64,000 nt of DNA from CAVSRC01 sp963750065 (GTDB lineage: Bacteria; Pseudomonadota; Alphaproteobacteria; Rhizobiales; Kaistiaceae): assembly GCA_963750065.1 (NCBI GenBank), contig CAVVPK010000001.1:62001-126000 (forward strand), read 5' to 3'. How positions within the stretch are numbered: position 1 is the stretch's first letter; each line of letters starts with the position of its first letter. Positions 16,474 to 25,342 of this stretch are shown piece after piece. Below the pieces are notes generated by a model. The model did no database searches. It saw only the letters and a program-made list of their open reading frames with translations, and was not told where the DNA came from. The translations under genes and the position numbers were made by a program.

Positions 16474-18342
16474 ATGGTTGCTAACGGCTCACAACCCCCC
16501 CGCAAGATCAACGTTCCCCCGGCTCCAAAGCCCGAGGTTCTCGAGATATGCGCCACCTACGGCAACGATCCGCGCCGGATGATGGACATCCTGCACACGA
16601 TTCAGGACCGCTATTGCTGGATCGCGCCTGAAACCATGGAGGCAATCGCCGAGGCGACCGGCCTGTCGCGGATTCAGGTCGAAGGCGTGGCGAGTTTCTA
16701 CACCTTCTATTCGCTGACGCCGAAAGGCCGCGTCACGATCCGGCTGTGCGACGACATCATCGACCGCTTTGCCGGTCTCGAGAAGGTCGTGAAGGAATTC
16801 GAGACGGCGCTCGGCATCAAGGTCGGCGAGACCTCCGAGGATGGGGCGTTCTCGCTCGAATACACGCCGTGCATCGGCATGTGCGACCAGGCGCCGGCGG
16901 CAATGATCAACGACGTTGTGGTGACCAAACTCACCCCGCAGAAGGCGCGCGACGTCGCGCATGCCCTCAAGGCCGGTGAGAACCCGGAAAAGATCGCCGT
17001 TCCTGGCTTCACGCCCTCTTCGCCGCGCGAGCGGGCCACCCGCATGGTCGACAACAACATCCGTCATGCGGGCGAATCCCTGCTCGGCCCGGTTCCCAAG
17101 GATGCCGGCCTGAACAAGGCGGTCAGCATCACGCCGACTCAGATCATCACCACCGTCGAGGAAAGCGGCCTCAGAGGGTGCGGCGGTGCCGGTTTCGTCA
17201 CCGGCCGCAAATGGCGCTTCGCCGCCGGCGGCGAGGCGGAGCGGCGCTTCGTGATCTGCAATGCCGACGAAGGCGAGCCCGGCACCTTCAAGGACCGCGT
17301 TCTGCTGACCGAGCGTCCGCATCTTCTGATCGAAGGCATGACCATCTGCGCCCGCGCGATCGGTGCCAAGGAAGGCATCCTCTACCTGCGCGGTGAGTAC
17401 GCCTACCTGCGCCCGCTGCTCGAGGACGTTCTCGGGGAGCGCCGCGCCGCCGGTCTGCTCGGCAAGGATATCATGGGCGTCAGGAACTTCACCTTCGACA
17501 TCCGCATTCAGTTGGGCGCCGGCGCCTATGTCTGCGGCGAGGAAGGCGCGCTGATCTCGTCCTGCGAGGGCCTGCCCGGCGAACCCAAGACCCGTCCGCC
17601 GTTCCCGGTGAGCCGCGGCTATCTCGGCTACCCGACCGTGGTCAACAACGTCGAGACCTTCTGTCACGCGGCACGGATTCTCGACAAGGGCGCCAAGTGG
17701 TTCTTCGACATGGGCGTCGAAGGCAGCCACGGCACCAAGCTGTTTTCGATCAGCGGCGATTGCCTCAACCCCGGCATCTACGAACTGCCCTACGGACACA
17801 CCGTCTGGGAAATCCTCGAACTGATCGGCGGCGAGAACGCCGCTGCCGTGCAAGTCGGCGGCCCGAGCGGCACCATGGTCGGCCGCGACAGCTTCCACCG
17901 CAAGCTGACCTTCGACGACCTGGCGACAGGCGGCGCGATCATCATCTTCAACGCCACCCGCAACATCCTCGAGATCGTCGAATACTACATGTCGTTCTTC
18001 GTGCATGAGAGCTGCGGCTACTGCACGCCTTGCCGTGTGGGCAACGTCCTCCTGCAGAAAGCAATTGCCAAGTTCCGCAAGGGCCTCGCCAATCCGGAGG
18101 ACATCGAGTACCTGCGCGATCTGTCGACGACGATCATCGAGACCAGCCGTTGCGGTCTCGGCATTACGGCGCCGAACCCGGTGCTCACCACGCTGAAGAG
18201 CTTCCCACTCATCTATTCCACCATGACCAAGCCGACCACGGATGGCATTCGTGCCACCTTCGACATCCAGTCGGCGATCGACGGCGCGCGAACGATCGCC
18301 AAGCGTCGGTCCTACATCTTTGACAAGGACTTCAGCCAATGA
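16474..18342 (+). CDS. hoxF: NAD-linked [NiFe]-hydrogenase diaphorase large subunit HoxF
   Basis: A 622-residue flavoprotein of the cytoplasmic NAD-linked hydrogenase (group 3d type), which transfers electrons between the HoxHY hydrogenase module and NAD(H). Residues 20 to 165 are a NuoE-like domain. The rest is NuoF-like, with the NADH/FMN segments RGCGGAGFVTGRKW and CNADEGEPGTFKDR and a [4Fe-4S] site in ESCGYCTPCRVG plus SRCGLG. In the NuoE-like part only Cys92, Cys133 and Cys137 are present; the fourth cysteine expected shortly after Cys92 is replaced in CDDIID. It starts at ATG 16474 with only a weak GGAG upstream, and overlaps hoxU by ATGA. It heads an uninterrupted hox-hyp operon. Confidence 0.95.
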   Translation: MVANGSQPPRKINVPPAPKPEVLEICATYGNDPRRMMDILHTIQDRYCWIAPETMEAIAEATGLSRIQVEGVASFYTFYSLTPKGRVTIRLCDDIIDRFAGLEKVVKEFETALGIKVGETSEDGAFSLEYTPCIGMCDQAPAAMINDVVVTKLTPQKARDVAHALKAGENPEKIAVPGFTPSSPRERATRMVDNNIRHAGESLLGPVPKDAGLNKAVSITPTQIITTVEESGLRGCGGAGFVTGRKWRFAAGGEAERRFVICNADEGEPGTFKDRVLLTERPHLLIEGMTICARAIGAKEGILYLRGEYAYLRPLLEDVLGERRAAGLLGKDIMGVRNFTFDIRIQLGAGAYVCGEEGALISSCEGLPGEPKTRPPFPVSRGYLGYPTVVNNVETFCHAARILDKGAKWFFDMGVEGSHGTKLFSISGDCLNPGIYELPYGHTVWEILELIGGENAAAVQVGGPSGTMVGRDSFHRKLTFDDLATGGAIIIFNATRNILEIVEYYMSFFVHESCGYCTPCRVGNVLLQKAIAKFRKGLANPEDIEYLRDLSTTIIETSRCGLGITAPNPVLTTLKSFPLIYSTMTKPTTDGIRATFDIQSAIDGARTIAKRRSYIFDKDFSQ

Positions 18343-19085
18343 GTTCGATAACCGATACCGGCACAAGGCGTGACACAACATTCACGTTCACCATCGATGG
18401 CGTCGAGGTCCGTGCGCAACCCGGCCAGACCATCATGGAAGCCGCGGATGACGCCGGCATCTATATCCCGCGCCTGTGCGACCACGAGGGCCTGAGGCAC
18501 CAGGGTTCTTGCCGGGTATGCACGGTCAAGGTTGGTGGACGCAGCGTCTCGGCCTGCACCCAGCCGGCCAACCCGGGCACGAATGTCGAATCGGAGACCC
18601 CGTACCTCACCAAGCTGCGGCGCGACCTGGTGGAGATGCTCTTCCACGAAGGCAATCACCTCTGCCCGATGTGCGAGGCGAGCGGCAATTGCGAACTGCA
18701 GGCCATGGCCTATCGGCTCGAAATGACCGAAGTGACCAGGTTCCCCTATCTCGAACCGAACCGCGATCTCGATGCGAGCCATCCCGACATCGCGCTCGAC
18801 ACCAATCGCTGCATTTCCTGCGGGCGCTGCATCCGGGCCTCCCAGGACAATGACGGCAAGGGGCTGTTCGGCTATGTCGGCCGCGGCATCCACCGGCGCG
18901 TCGCCGTCAACGGCAGCGACCTCGCTCATACCGATGCCGCCGTCACCGACCATGCAATCTCGGCCGAGGTCTGCCCGGTCGGCTGCATCATCCGCAAGCG
19001 TGAGGGCTTCAAGATCCCGATCGGCGAGCGCGAATTCGACAAGGGCCTGATCGGCCATGAGATCGAGGAGAAGCGGCATGCCTGA
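18339..19085 (+). CDS. hoxU: NAD-linked [NiFe]-hydrogenase diaphorase small subunit HoxU
   Basis: A 248-residue iron-sulfur protein homologous to the N-terminal part of NuoG. It has a [2Fe-2S] domain (LCDHEGLRHQGSCRVC and a later SACTQP), a His/Cys3-ligated [4Fe-4S] site in HEGNHLCPMCEASGNCELQ, and a further [4Fe-4S] site in CISCGRC with CPVGC. Together these form the wire between HoxY and HoxF. The gene overlaps hoxF by 4 bp and hoxY by 8 bp. Confidence 0.95.
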   Translation: MSSITDTGTRRDTTFTFTIDGVEVRAQPGQTIMEAADDAGIYIPRLCDHEGLRHQGSCRVCTVKVGGRSVSACTQPANPGTNVESETPYLTKLRRDLVEMLFHEGNHLCPMCEASGNCELQAMAYRLEMTEVTRFPYLEPNRDLDASHPDIALDTNRCISCGRCIRASQDNDGKGLFGYVGRGIHRRVAVNGSDLAHTDAAVTDHAISAEVCPVGCIIRKREGFKIPIGEREFDKGLIGHEIEEKRHA

Positions 19086-19647
19086 GGTCAGAAAAGCGCG
19101 GATTGCCACCGCGTCCCTTGCCGGCTGCTTCGGCTGCCACATGGCCCTGCTCGACATCGACGAACGGCTGATCGGGCTGATGCAGCTCGTCGAGTTCGAT
19201 CGCTCGCCGATCAACGACATCAAGAAGTTCACCGGGCGCTGCGACATCGGCATCATCGAGGGCGGCTGCTGCAACGAGGAGAACGTCCATGTCCTGCAGG
19301 AATTTCGCAGGAACTGCGACGTGCTCATCGCTCTGGGGCAGTGCGCTATCATGGGCGGACTGCCGGCCATGCGTAACGCCGTGATGCATTCGGAAAATCC
19401 GCTGCTCGAATGCCTTGAAGAGGCCTACATCACCGGCAAATATATTCGGAACACCACGCATCAAATTCCGAACGACCCGGCTCTGCCGCTTGTGCTCGAC
19501 AAGGTCTATCCGTGTTCGGAAGTGGTCGAGATCGACTACAACATTCCCGGCTGCGCGCCGAGCGGCGACATCATCTACAACACGCTCGCCAGCCTGCTCG
19601 CCGGCAAGTTCCGCGGCTTCGAACGCGAACTGATCAAGTTCGATTAG
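19078..19647 (+). CDS. hoxY: NAD-linked [NiFe]-hydrogenase small subunit HoxY
   Basis: A 189-residue small subunit carrying the proximal [4Fe-4S] cluster. Cysteines are seen in AGCFGCHM, EGGCCNEE, GQCAIMGG and PGCAPSG. It lacks the extra cluster domain and Tat signal of membrane-bound uptake hydrogenases, which fits a soluble, cytoplasmic enzyme. The ATG at 19078 lies inside the hoxU stop region (ATGCCTGA), so translation is coupled; an earlier in-frame codon at 19057 is unlikely. It pairs with HoxH. Confidence 0.95.
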   Translation: MPEVRKARIATASLAGCFGCHMALLDIDERLIGLMQLVEFDRSPINDIKKFTGRCDIGIIEGGCCNEENVHVLQEFRRNCDVLIALGQCAIMGGLPAMRNAVMHSENPLLECLEEAYITGKYIRNTTHQIPNDPALPLVLDKVYPCSEVVEIDYNIPGCAPSGDIIYNTLASLLAGKFRGFERELIKFD

Positions 19648-19657
19648 GACAAGAAAA

Positions 19658-21100
19658 ATGCCTGAACCTAGACTGATCGAAATTGCTCCGGTGACGCGTG
19701 TCGAGGGACACGGCAAGGTCACCATTCACATGAATGCCGAAAACGAGGTCGAGGAAGCGCGGCTGCACATCGTCGAGTTCCGCGGCTTCGAACGCTTCAT
19801 CCGCGGCCGGCTGATGTGGGAAGTCCCGGTGGTGGTGCAGCGCCTGTGCGGCATCTGCCCGGTGAGCCACCATCTTGCTGCGGCCAAGGCGATGGACATG
19901 ATCGTCGGCGTCGACGTCCTGCCGCCGACCGCCGAGAAGATGCGTCGCCTGATGCATTACGGGCAGATCATGCAGAGCCATGTCCTGCACTTCTTCCATC
20001 TGGCCGCGCCGGACCTTCTGTTCGGCTTCGATGCACCGGCAGCCAAACGGAATGTCTTCGAGATATTGAAGGAGAATCCGGAGCTTGGCCGCCGCGCCGT
20101 GATGATGCGTAAATATGGCCAGGAGATCATTGCCGCCACCGCCGGCAAGAAGGTGCATGGCACCGGCGCAATTCCGGGCGGCATCAACCGCAACCTGCCG
20201 ATTGCCAAGCGCGACGAGTTCCTCAGGGACATCGACGAGATGACCAGGTGGGTCGAGGATGCGGTGGCGCTGGCCAAGGGCTACACGCTCGAACACCTGG
20301 AGCTGGTGAACAGCTTCGCATCCTTCCCGTCGAACTATATGTCGATCGTCCGTGAGGACGGCGCACTCGATCTCTACAACGGCAATTTCCGGTTGAAAGA
20401 CCCGGACGGAAACATCCTCGTCGATCAGGTTCCTAACAAGGACTACTTCAACTATGTGACCGAGGACGTGCGGTCCTGGTCCTACATGAAATTCCCCTAC
20501 TACAAGGAAATGACCCCGGAGACCGGTTGGTATCGGGTCGGCCCGTTGGCCCGCCTGAACAACGTCGATTTCATCGACACGCCGCTCGCCAATGCCGCCC
20601 TCAATGAGTTGCGGGCGGTCACCGACGGAAAGCCCAACACCACGTCGCTCGGCAACCACTGGGCCCGCATGATCGAGGTGTTGCACTGTGTCGAGAAGAT
20701 CAAGGAACTCCTGAACGATCCCGACCTTCAGGGCACCGACCTTGTCGCCAAGGGCGACCGGCGTCAGGTCGGCATCGGCGTGATCGAAGCGCCGCGCGGC
20801 AACCTCATCCACCACTATGAGGTCGATGAGCACGACCAGGTGACCTACTGCAACCTGATCGTGTCGACGACGCACAACAATGAGGGAATGAACCGCGCCG
20901 TCAAGGACGTGGCGGTCAAGCACCTCTCCGGTCACGAGAAGATCACCGAAGGCATGCTCAACCATATCGAAGTGGCGATCCGGGCCTACGACCCGTGCCT
21001 CTCCTGTGCGACGCACGCGCTCGGGCAGATGCCGCTTTCGGTCGAGATTCAGGATGCCGACGGCAAAGTAATCGACAAGCGCGAGACCGGGGCGGCCTAG
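19658..21100 (+). CDS. hoxH: NAD-linked [NiFe]-hydrogenase large subunit HoxH
   Basis: A 480-residue catalytic subunit. The four NiFe ligands are in the N-terminal RLCGICPVSHH motif and the C-terminal DPCLSCATH motif. After that histidine comes a 27-residue tail (ALGQMPLS...), which is the peptide removed by the maturation protease after nickel insertion. Sequence and length fit the group 3 bidirectional, NAD-linked enzymes that oxidise H2 or release it from NADH. It begins 10 bp after hoxY. Confidence 0.96.
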   Translation: MPEPRLIEIAPVTRVEGHGKVTIHMNAENEVEEARLHIVEFRGFERFIRGRLMWEVPVVVQRLCGICPVSHHLAAAKAMDMIVGVDVLPPTAEKMRRLMHYGQIMQSHVLHFFHLAAPDLLFGFDAPAAKRNVFEILKENPELGRRAVMMRKYGQEIIAATAGKKVHGTGAIPGGINRNLPIAKRDEFLRDIDEMTRWVEDAVALAKGYTLEHLELVNSFASFPSNYMSIVREDGALDLYNGNFRLKDPDGNILVDQVPNKDYFNYVTEDVRSWSYMKFPYYKEMTPETGWYRVGPLARLNNVDFIDTPLANAALNELRAVTDGKPNTTSLGNHWARMIEVLHCVEKIKELLNDPDLQGTDLVAKGDRRQVGIGVIEAPRGNLIHHYEVDEHDQVTYCNLIVSTTHNNEGMNRAVKDVAVKHLSGHEKITEGMLNHIEVAIRAYDPCLSCATHALGQMPLSVEIQDADGKVIDKRETGAA

Positions 21101-21103
21101 TTC

Positions 21104-21601
21104 ATGGCCGCGCTTCTCATCGGCTTCGGAAACCAGGGCCGCGGCGACGACGGCCTTGGTCCTGTTTTTGCCGAGCGCATCGAGCGGGCGGCACCCGCAG
21201 GCCTCGATATCGACATCGACTACCAGTTGACCGTCGACCATGCGCTGACCGTCGCCGACGCCGATCTGGTGATTTTCGCGGATGCCGAGATCGGCGCCGA
21301 AGGATCGTTTTCCTTCGCGCCGATCGAAGCGAAAGGCGCTACCGGCATGGGCAGCCACGAACTGAGCCCGCAGGCGGTGCTGACCCTGGCGAAGACCCTT
21401 TATGGACGGACACCGCCCGCCTATATGATGGCTATCGCCGGCTGGGACTATGGCGAGGTCAAGGAAGGGCTGAGTGCGGAGGCAACGGCGCATCTCGACG
21501 AGGCCGAAGCGTTCTTTCTCGGCTGGTATGCAAGGGTTTCGGCCGATTACGCCCCAGTGAACGGGGAACGGCAAGCGCCGGAACAGTTGACTGATGCATG
21601 A
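21104..21601 (+). CDS. Hydrogenase maturation protease (HoxW/HybD family)
   Basis: A 165-residue endopeptidase of the HybD/HycI family, which trims the HoxH tail. It opens ALLIGFGNQGRGDDGLGP, with the early acidic residue next to the GNxxRGDDG loop that binds nickel in these proteases, and a second acidic position in FADAEIGAEG. It is encoded 3 bp after hoxH and overlaps hypA by 8 bp. Placement and family make it the HoxH-specific protease (hoxW in other organisms). Confidence 0.9.
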   Translation: MAALLIGFGNQGRGDDGLGPVFAERIERAAPAGLDIDIDYQLTVDHALTVADADLVIFADAEIGAEGSFSFAPIEAKGATGMGSHELSPQAVLTLAKTLYGRTPPAYMMAIAGWDYGEVKEGLSAEATAHLDEAEAFFLGWYARVSADYAPVNGERQAPEQLTDA

Positions 21602-21935
21602 GCTCTCGCTGTGCGAAAGCCTGCTCGACATTCTCAAATCCGAAGCCGAGACGGCCAAATTCAGGAAGGTGAAGCGGATCACGCTCGAAGTCGGCCCGCT
21701 GTCCGCGGTTGAGCCGGAGGCTCTGCGCTTCGGTTTCGATGTCGTGATGCGCGGCAGTCTGGCCGAGGGAGCAAAGCTCGATATAGTCACCGAGCCGGCC
21801 GAAGCGCGCTGCCTGAGTTGTTTCGAGCTCGTCACCGTCAGTGACCGGCTCTCCGCCTGCCCTAAATGCGGTGGCACCGATCTGCAGATCAGTGGCGGCG
21901 ATGCCCTGCGGATCAAGGAACTGGAGGTTTCGTGA
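21594..21935 (+). CDS. hypA: Hydrogenase nickel insertion protein HypA
   Basis: A 113-residue nickel metallochaperone. The N-terminal MHELSLCESLL carries the nickel-binding His2, and the zinc site consists of CLSC (in ARCLSCFE) and CPKC (in SACPKCGG). It acts with HypB to deliver nickel to the apo-HoxH. It overlaps the protease gene and shares a TGATG junction with hypB. Confidence 0.95.
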   Translation: MHELSLCESLLDILKSEAETAKFRKVKRITLEVGPLSAVEPEALRFGFDVVMRGSLAEGAKLDIVTEPAEARCLSCFELVTVSDRLSACPKCGGTDLQISGGDALRIKELEVS

Positions 21936-22762
21936 TGTGTGCAACATGCGGTTGCGGTAAAGGCGAGGTGACCATCGAAGGTCACGGTCACGCCCAAGGA
22001 CATCATCATCACGATCACGAGCATGGTCACGCCCATGACCATGATCATCACCACGAACACGACCATGATCCGGAAAGCCGGGTGGTGGCGGTCGAACGCG
22101 ACCTCCTGGAAAAGAACAACACACTGGCCGCCGAGAATCGCGCCTATTTCGGTGAGCGCGGCATCCTGGCGCTGAACATGGTTTCGAGCCCCGGTTCGGG
22201 CAAGACCGAGCTTCTGGTCAGGACTATCGAGAAGCTGGCCGGCAAGCTGGTGCCCTTCGTGGTCGAAGGCGACCAACAGACCACCAACGATGCGACGCGC
22301 ATCCGCGCGACCGGCGCCGCCGCCATCCAGATCAACACCGGCAAGGGCTGCCATCTCGATGCCCATATGGTCGGGCACGCGGTCGAGCATCTCGCGCCTG
22401 CCGAAGGCTCGGTCGTCTTCATCGAGAACGTCGGCAATCTCGTCTGTCCGGCCGGGTTCGACCTCGGCGAGGAGCACAAGGTCGTCATCCTCTCGGTGAC
22501 CGAAGGCGACGACAAGCCGCTGAAATATCCCGATATCTTTGCCGCCTCGGACCTCGTCCTGATCAACAAGACCGATCTCTTGCCCTATGTCGATTTCGAC
22601 ATGGACGCCGCGATCGCCAATGCCCGGCGGGTCAAGCCCGGCATCAAAGTGCTGCCGGTTTCCGCCCGCACCGGCGAAGGGCTCGACGCCTGGATTGCCT
22701 GGTTGATGGGCGCCCGCACCATGGTGCTGGCCGGTCACCCGCTCGGCACTGCGGCCGAATAA
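21935..22762 (+). CDS. hypB: Hydrogenase nickel incorporation GTPase HypB
   Basis: A 275-residue SIMIBI-class GTPase. The N-terminus has the high-affinity nickel motif MCATCGCGKG and then a histidine-rich stretch from about residue 17 to 45, in which His alternates with Asp, Glu and Gly; this is a nickel storage region. The P-loop is SSPGSGKTEL, and the metal-binding GTPase residues are in GDQQTTND and TGKGCHLDA. NKTDLL gives guanine specificity. The ATG at 21935 overlaps the hypA stop and is preferred over the upstream in-frame codon. Confidence 0.95.
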   Translation: MCATCGCGKGEVTIEGHGHAQGHHHHDHEHGHAHDHDHHHEHDHDPESRVVAVERDLLEKNNTLAAENRAYFGERGILALNMVSSPGSGKTELLVRTIEKLAGKLVPFVVEGDQQTTNDATRIRATGAAAIQINTGKGCHLDAHMVGHAVEHLAPAEGSVVFIENVGNLVCPAGFDLGEEHKVVILSVTEGDDKPLKYPDIFAASDLVLINKTDLLPYVDFDMDAAIANARRVKPGIKVLPVSARTGEGLDAWIAWLMGARTMVLAGHPLGTAAE

Positions 22763-22773
22763 GAGCGGCGTTC

Positions 22774-25068
22774 ATGCGTCCTGCGCCGCGTGCCCGGGAA
22801 CGGATCGCGGTCACCGGCACGGTGCAGGGGGTCGGCTTCCGCCCGTTCGTGTGGCGCGAAGCCTCGGTGCGCGGCCTCGCCGGTTTCGTCGTCAACACGC
22901 CCGAAGGCGTCACCATGGAAGTCGAAGGCCCGACGGAGGCCATCGACGGGCTGGTCGATGCCTTACGTACGCCGCCACCGCCGGCCGCGACCGTCACCCT
23001 GACCCGGATGTCGCTGGAACCGACCGGCGAGGTCGGTTTCTCCATTCGCGACAGCGCCCTGACCGGGTCGCGCAGCGCCGCGGTGCTGCCGGATCTCGCC
23101 ACCTGCGAGGAATGCTTCGCCGACATCGCCGATCCGGCGAACCGGCGCTACCGCTATCCCTTCACGAACTGCACCCATTGCGGCCCGCGCTATTCGATCG
23201 TCACCGATCTGCCTTACGACCGGCAGCGCACCACCATGCGCCGCTTCGTCATGTGCCCCGAGTGCAAGGCGGAATACGGGGACCCGGCCGACCGCCGCTT
23301 CCATGCCGAGCCCAATGCCTGCCCGGTGTGCGGGCCCCAACTGGCGCTCTGGGACGGGCAGGGGGCGGTGCTGGCGGAGCGCGACGACGCGCTGAAGGCG
23401 GCTGCCGTGGCCCTCTCCGAGGGCAGGATCGTCGCGGTAAAGGGCCTCGGCGGCTTCCATCTGATGGCCGACGCGCTGAACGAGGACGCGGTTCGCAAGC
23501 TGAGGCAGCGCAAGCACCGCGAGGAAAAACCCTTCGCGGTCATGTTCGCTTCGCTCGATACGCTTAGCGAGGCGGCCGAACCGACCGACATCGAGACGGA
23601 GGTGCTGACCTCTCGCGAGCGGCCGATCGTGCTCATCCGCAAGCGGGCAGGGGTGCTCGCCGAATCCGTCGCGCCTGGCAATCCGCTGGTCGGCGCCATG
23701 CTGCCCTATACGCCGCTGCATCATCTGTTGCTGGTTGAGCTGGGTTTCCCCGTCGTGGCGACCAGCGGCAACCGCTCTGACGAGCCGATATGCACCGACG
23801 AGCACGAGGCGCTCGCGCGCCTTGCCGGCATCGCCGACCTGTTCCTCGTCCACGACCGGCCGATCGAACGGCCGGTGGACAATTCGGTCGTGCGCGTCAT
23901 CGCCGGCAAGCCGACCGTGTTTCGGCGGGCGAGGGGACTGGCGCCGGCGGTTGCCGCCCGCGGTGTCGCACCGGGCATCCTCGCCGTCGGCGGCCATCTC
24001 AAGACGACCGTGGCGCTTTCGACCGAGGCCGGCGTCGTCCTCGGACAGCATCTCGGCGACCTCGATAGTCCGCAAGCGCGCGACGCTTATGACCGTGGAA
24101 TTGCCGACATCCAGCGCCTGCACGACGCCCAGCCGACGCTGATCGCCCGCGACCTGCATCCCGACTACCATTCGACCCGCGTGGCCGAGGGGCTGGCCGC
24201 GCCTAAGTTTCCCATCCAGCATCACGTAGCCCATATCGCCGCCTGCATGGCGGAACATGGGCTTGAGCCGCCGGTGCTGGGCGTCTCCTGGGACGGCACC
24301 GGCTATGGCACCGACGGCACGATCTGGGGCGGGGAGTTCCTGCGCATCACCAAAGGCGGCTGGACACGCGTGGCGCATCTGAGGCCCTTCCTCCTGCCCG
24401 GCGGCGAGGCGGCCGTGCGCGAGCCGCGCCGCTCGGCGCTGGGGCTCCTCCATGCCGCCTTCGGGGCTGACGCCTTCGCCATGACCGACCTCAAGCCGGT
24501 TGCGGCCTTCACCGCGACCGAGCGCAAGGCGCTGGCAATCATGCTCGACCGCGGCCTCAATGCCCCGGTCACCACCAGCGCCGGGCGGTTGTTCGATGCC
24601 GTGGCGGCGCTTCTCGGCCTCCGCCAGACGACCAGCCATGAGGGCCAGGCGGCCATGGAACTGGAATGGGCGGCCGAGGCAGGCTCGGCGCCCCCGGCGA
24701 CAGACATAAATCCCTACAATATCAATATACTATGGGAATATGCTGAAGCGCCGTTGGTCCTTGATTGGCAGCCCATGCTGGTGGCGCTGCTGGCCGATAT
24801 CCGGGCCGGCGAACCGGCGGGGCCGATGGCGGCGAAATTTCATCGGGCGCTTGCCCTTGCTATTGGCGCCACAGCAGCCAGAATCGGAGAGAAGACCGTG
24901 GTACTCTCCGGCGGCTGCTTCCAGAACGGAGCGCTGACTGAGAGAGCCTTGATTGCGCTCAATGCGGCCGGCCTTGTCCCGGTGCGACATGAGCGCGTGC
25001 CCCCGAACGATGGCGGACTGGCACTGGGCCAGGCCTGGTGGGCGGGACGATTTGCAGGAGAACGGTAG
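22774..25068 (+). CDS. hypF: Carbamoyltransferase HypF
   Basis: A 764-residue protein that makes the carbamoyl precursor of the cyanide ligands of the NiFe site. Domains in order are an acylphosphatase domain (VTGTVQGVGFRPFVWREA), two zinc fingers (CEECFAD with CTHCGP, and CPECKAEYG with CPVCGP), a YrdC-like domain with VKGLGGFHLMA, and a Kae1-like carbamoyltransferase domain with HHVAHIAACMAEHG and SWDGTGYGTDG. Length and motifs are typical. It is 11 bp after hypB and ends 1 bp before hypC. A short AT-richer patch near 24710-24740 does not interrupt the frame. Confidence 0.95.
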   Translation: MRPAPRARERIAVTGTVQGVGFRPFVWREASVRGLAGFVVNTPEGVTMEVEGPTEAIDGLVDALRTPPPPAATVTLTRMSLEPTGEVGFSIRDSALTGSRSAAVLPDLATCEECFADIADPANRRYRYPFTNCTHCGPRYSIVTDLPYDRQRTTMRRFVMCPECKAEYGDPADRRFHAEPNACPVCGPQLALWDGQGAVLAERDDALKAAAVALSEGRIVAVKGLGGFHLMADALNEDAVRKLRQRKHREEKPFAVMFASLDTLSEAAEPTDIETEVLTSRERPIVLIRKRAGVLAESVAPGNPLVGAMLPYTPLHHLLLVELGFPVVATSGNRSDEPICTDEHEALARLAGIADLFLVHDRPIERPVDNSVVRVIAGKPTVFRRARGLAPAVAARGVAPGILAVGGHLKTTVALSTEAGVVLGQHLGDLDSPQARDAYDRGIADIQRLHDAQPTLIARDLHPDYHSTRVAEGLAAPKFPIQHHVAHIAACMAEHGLEPPVLGVSWDGTGYGTDGTIWGGEFLRITKGGWTRVAHLRPFLLPGGEAAVREPRRSALGLLHAAFGADAFAMTDLKPVAAFTATERKALAIMLDRGLNAPVTTSAGRLFDAVAALLGLRQTTSHEGQAAMELEWAAEAGSAPPATDINPYNINILWEYAEAPLVLDWQPMLVALLADIRAGEPAGPMAAKFHRALALAIGATAARIGEKTVVLSGGCFQNGALTERALIALNAAGLVPVRHERVPPNDGGLALGQAWWAGRFAGER

Positions 25069-25069
25069 G

Positions 25070-25342
25070 ATGTGTCTGGCGATACCGGGAAAGATCGTCT
25101 CGATCGAGGGCGACGACATCATGCGCACGGCGCGCGTCGATTTCGGTGGTGTGATCAAGCAGGTCAACCTGGCCTATGCGCCGGAGGCCGAGGTCGGTGA
25201 GTATGCGCTTGTCCATGTCGGTTTCGCCATCAGCGTCATCGACGAGGAGGAAGCGCTGAAGGTGCTGGCCCACTTCGAAAGCCTGGGCGAGTTGCAGGCG
25301 GAACTTGACGAAGCCATGGCCGCCGGGACACCGGCACGATGA
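25070..25342 (+). CDS. hypC: Hydrogenase assembly chaperone HypC
   Basis: A 90-residue chaperone that starts with the required MCLAIPGKI, whose Cys2 binds the iron-ligand complex and HoxH. The ATG at 25070 lies one base after the hypF stop. A longer in-frame codon at 24953 would mask the essential N-terminal cysteine, so it is rejected. It overlaps hypD by ATGA. Confidence 0.95.
   Translation: MCLAIPGKIVSIEGDDIMRTARVDFGGVIKQVNLAYAPEAEVGEYALVHVGFAISVIDEEEALKVLAHFESLGELQAELDEAMAAGTPAR

Noticed and set aside
16143..16484. 113-codon plus-strand frame just before hoxF
   Set aside because: Composition is unlike the coding genes, there is no family resemblance and no good ribosome site, and it covers the presumed promoter region.
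19634..22738. A very long open frame (about 1034 codons) on the minus strand opposite hoxH to hypB
   Set aside because: It lies opposite well-identified hydrogenase genes and has no recognisable domains. Long antisense frames are expected in high-GC DNA. The same applies to 5023-7053 (+), 12704-15415 (+), 29196-31556 (+), 31647-33008 (+) and similar stretches.
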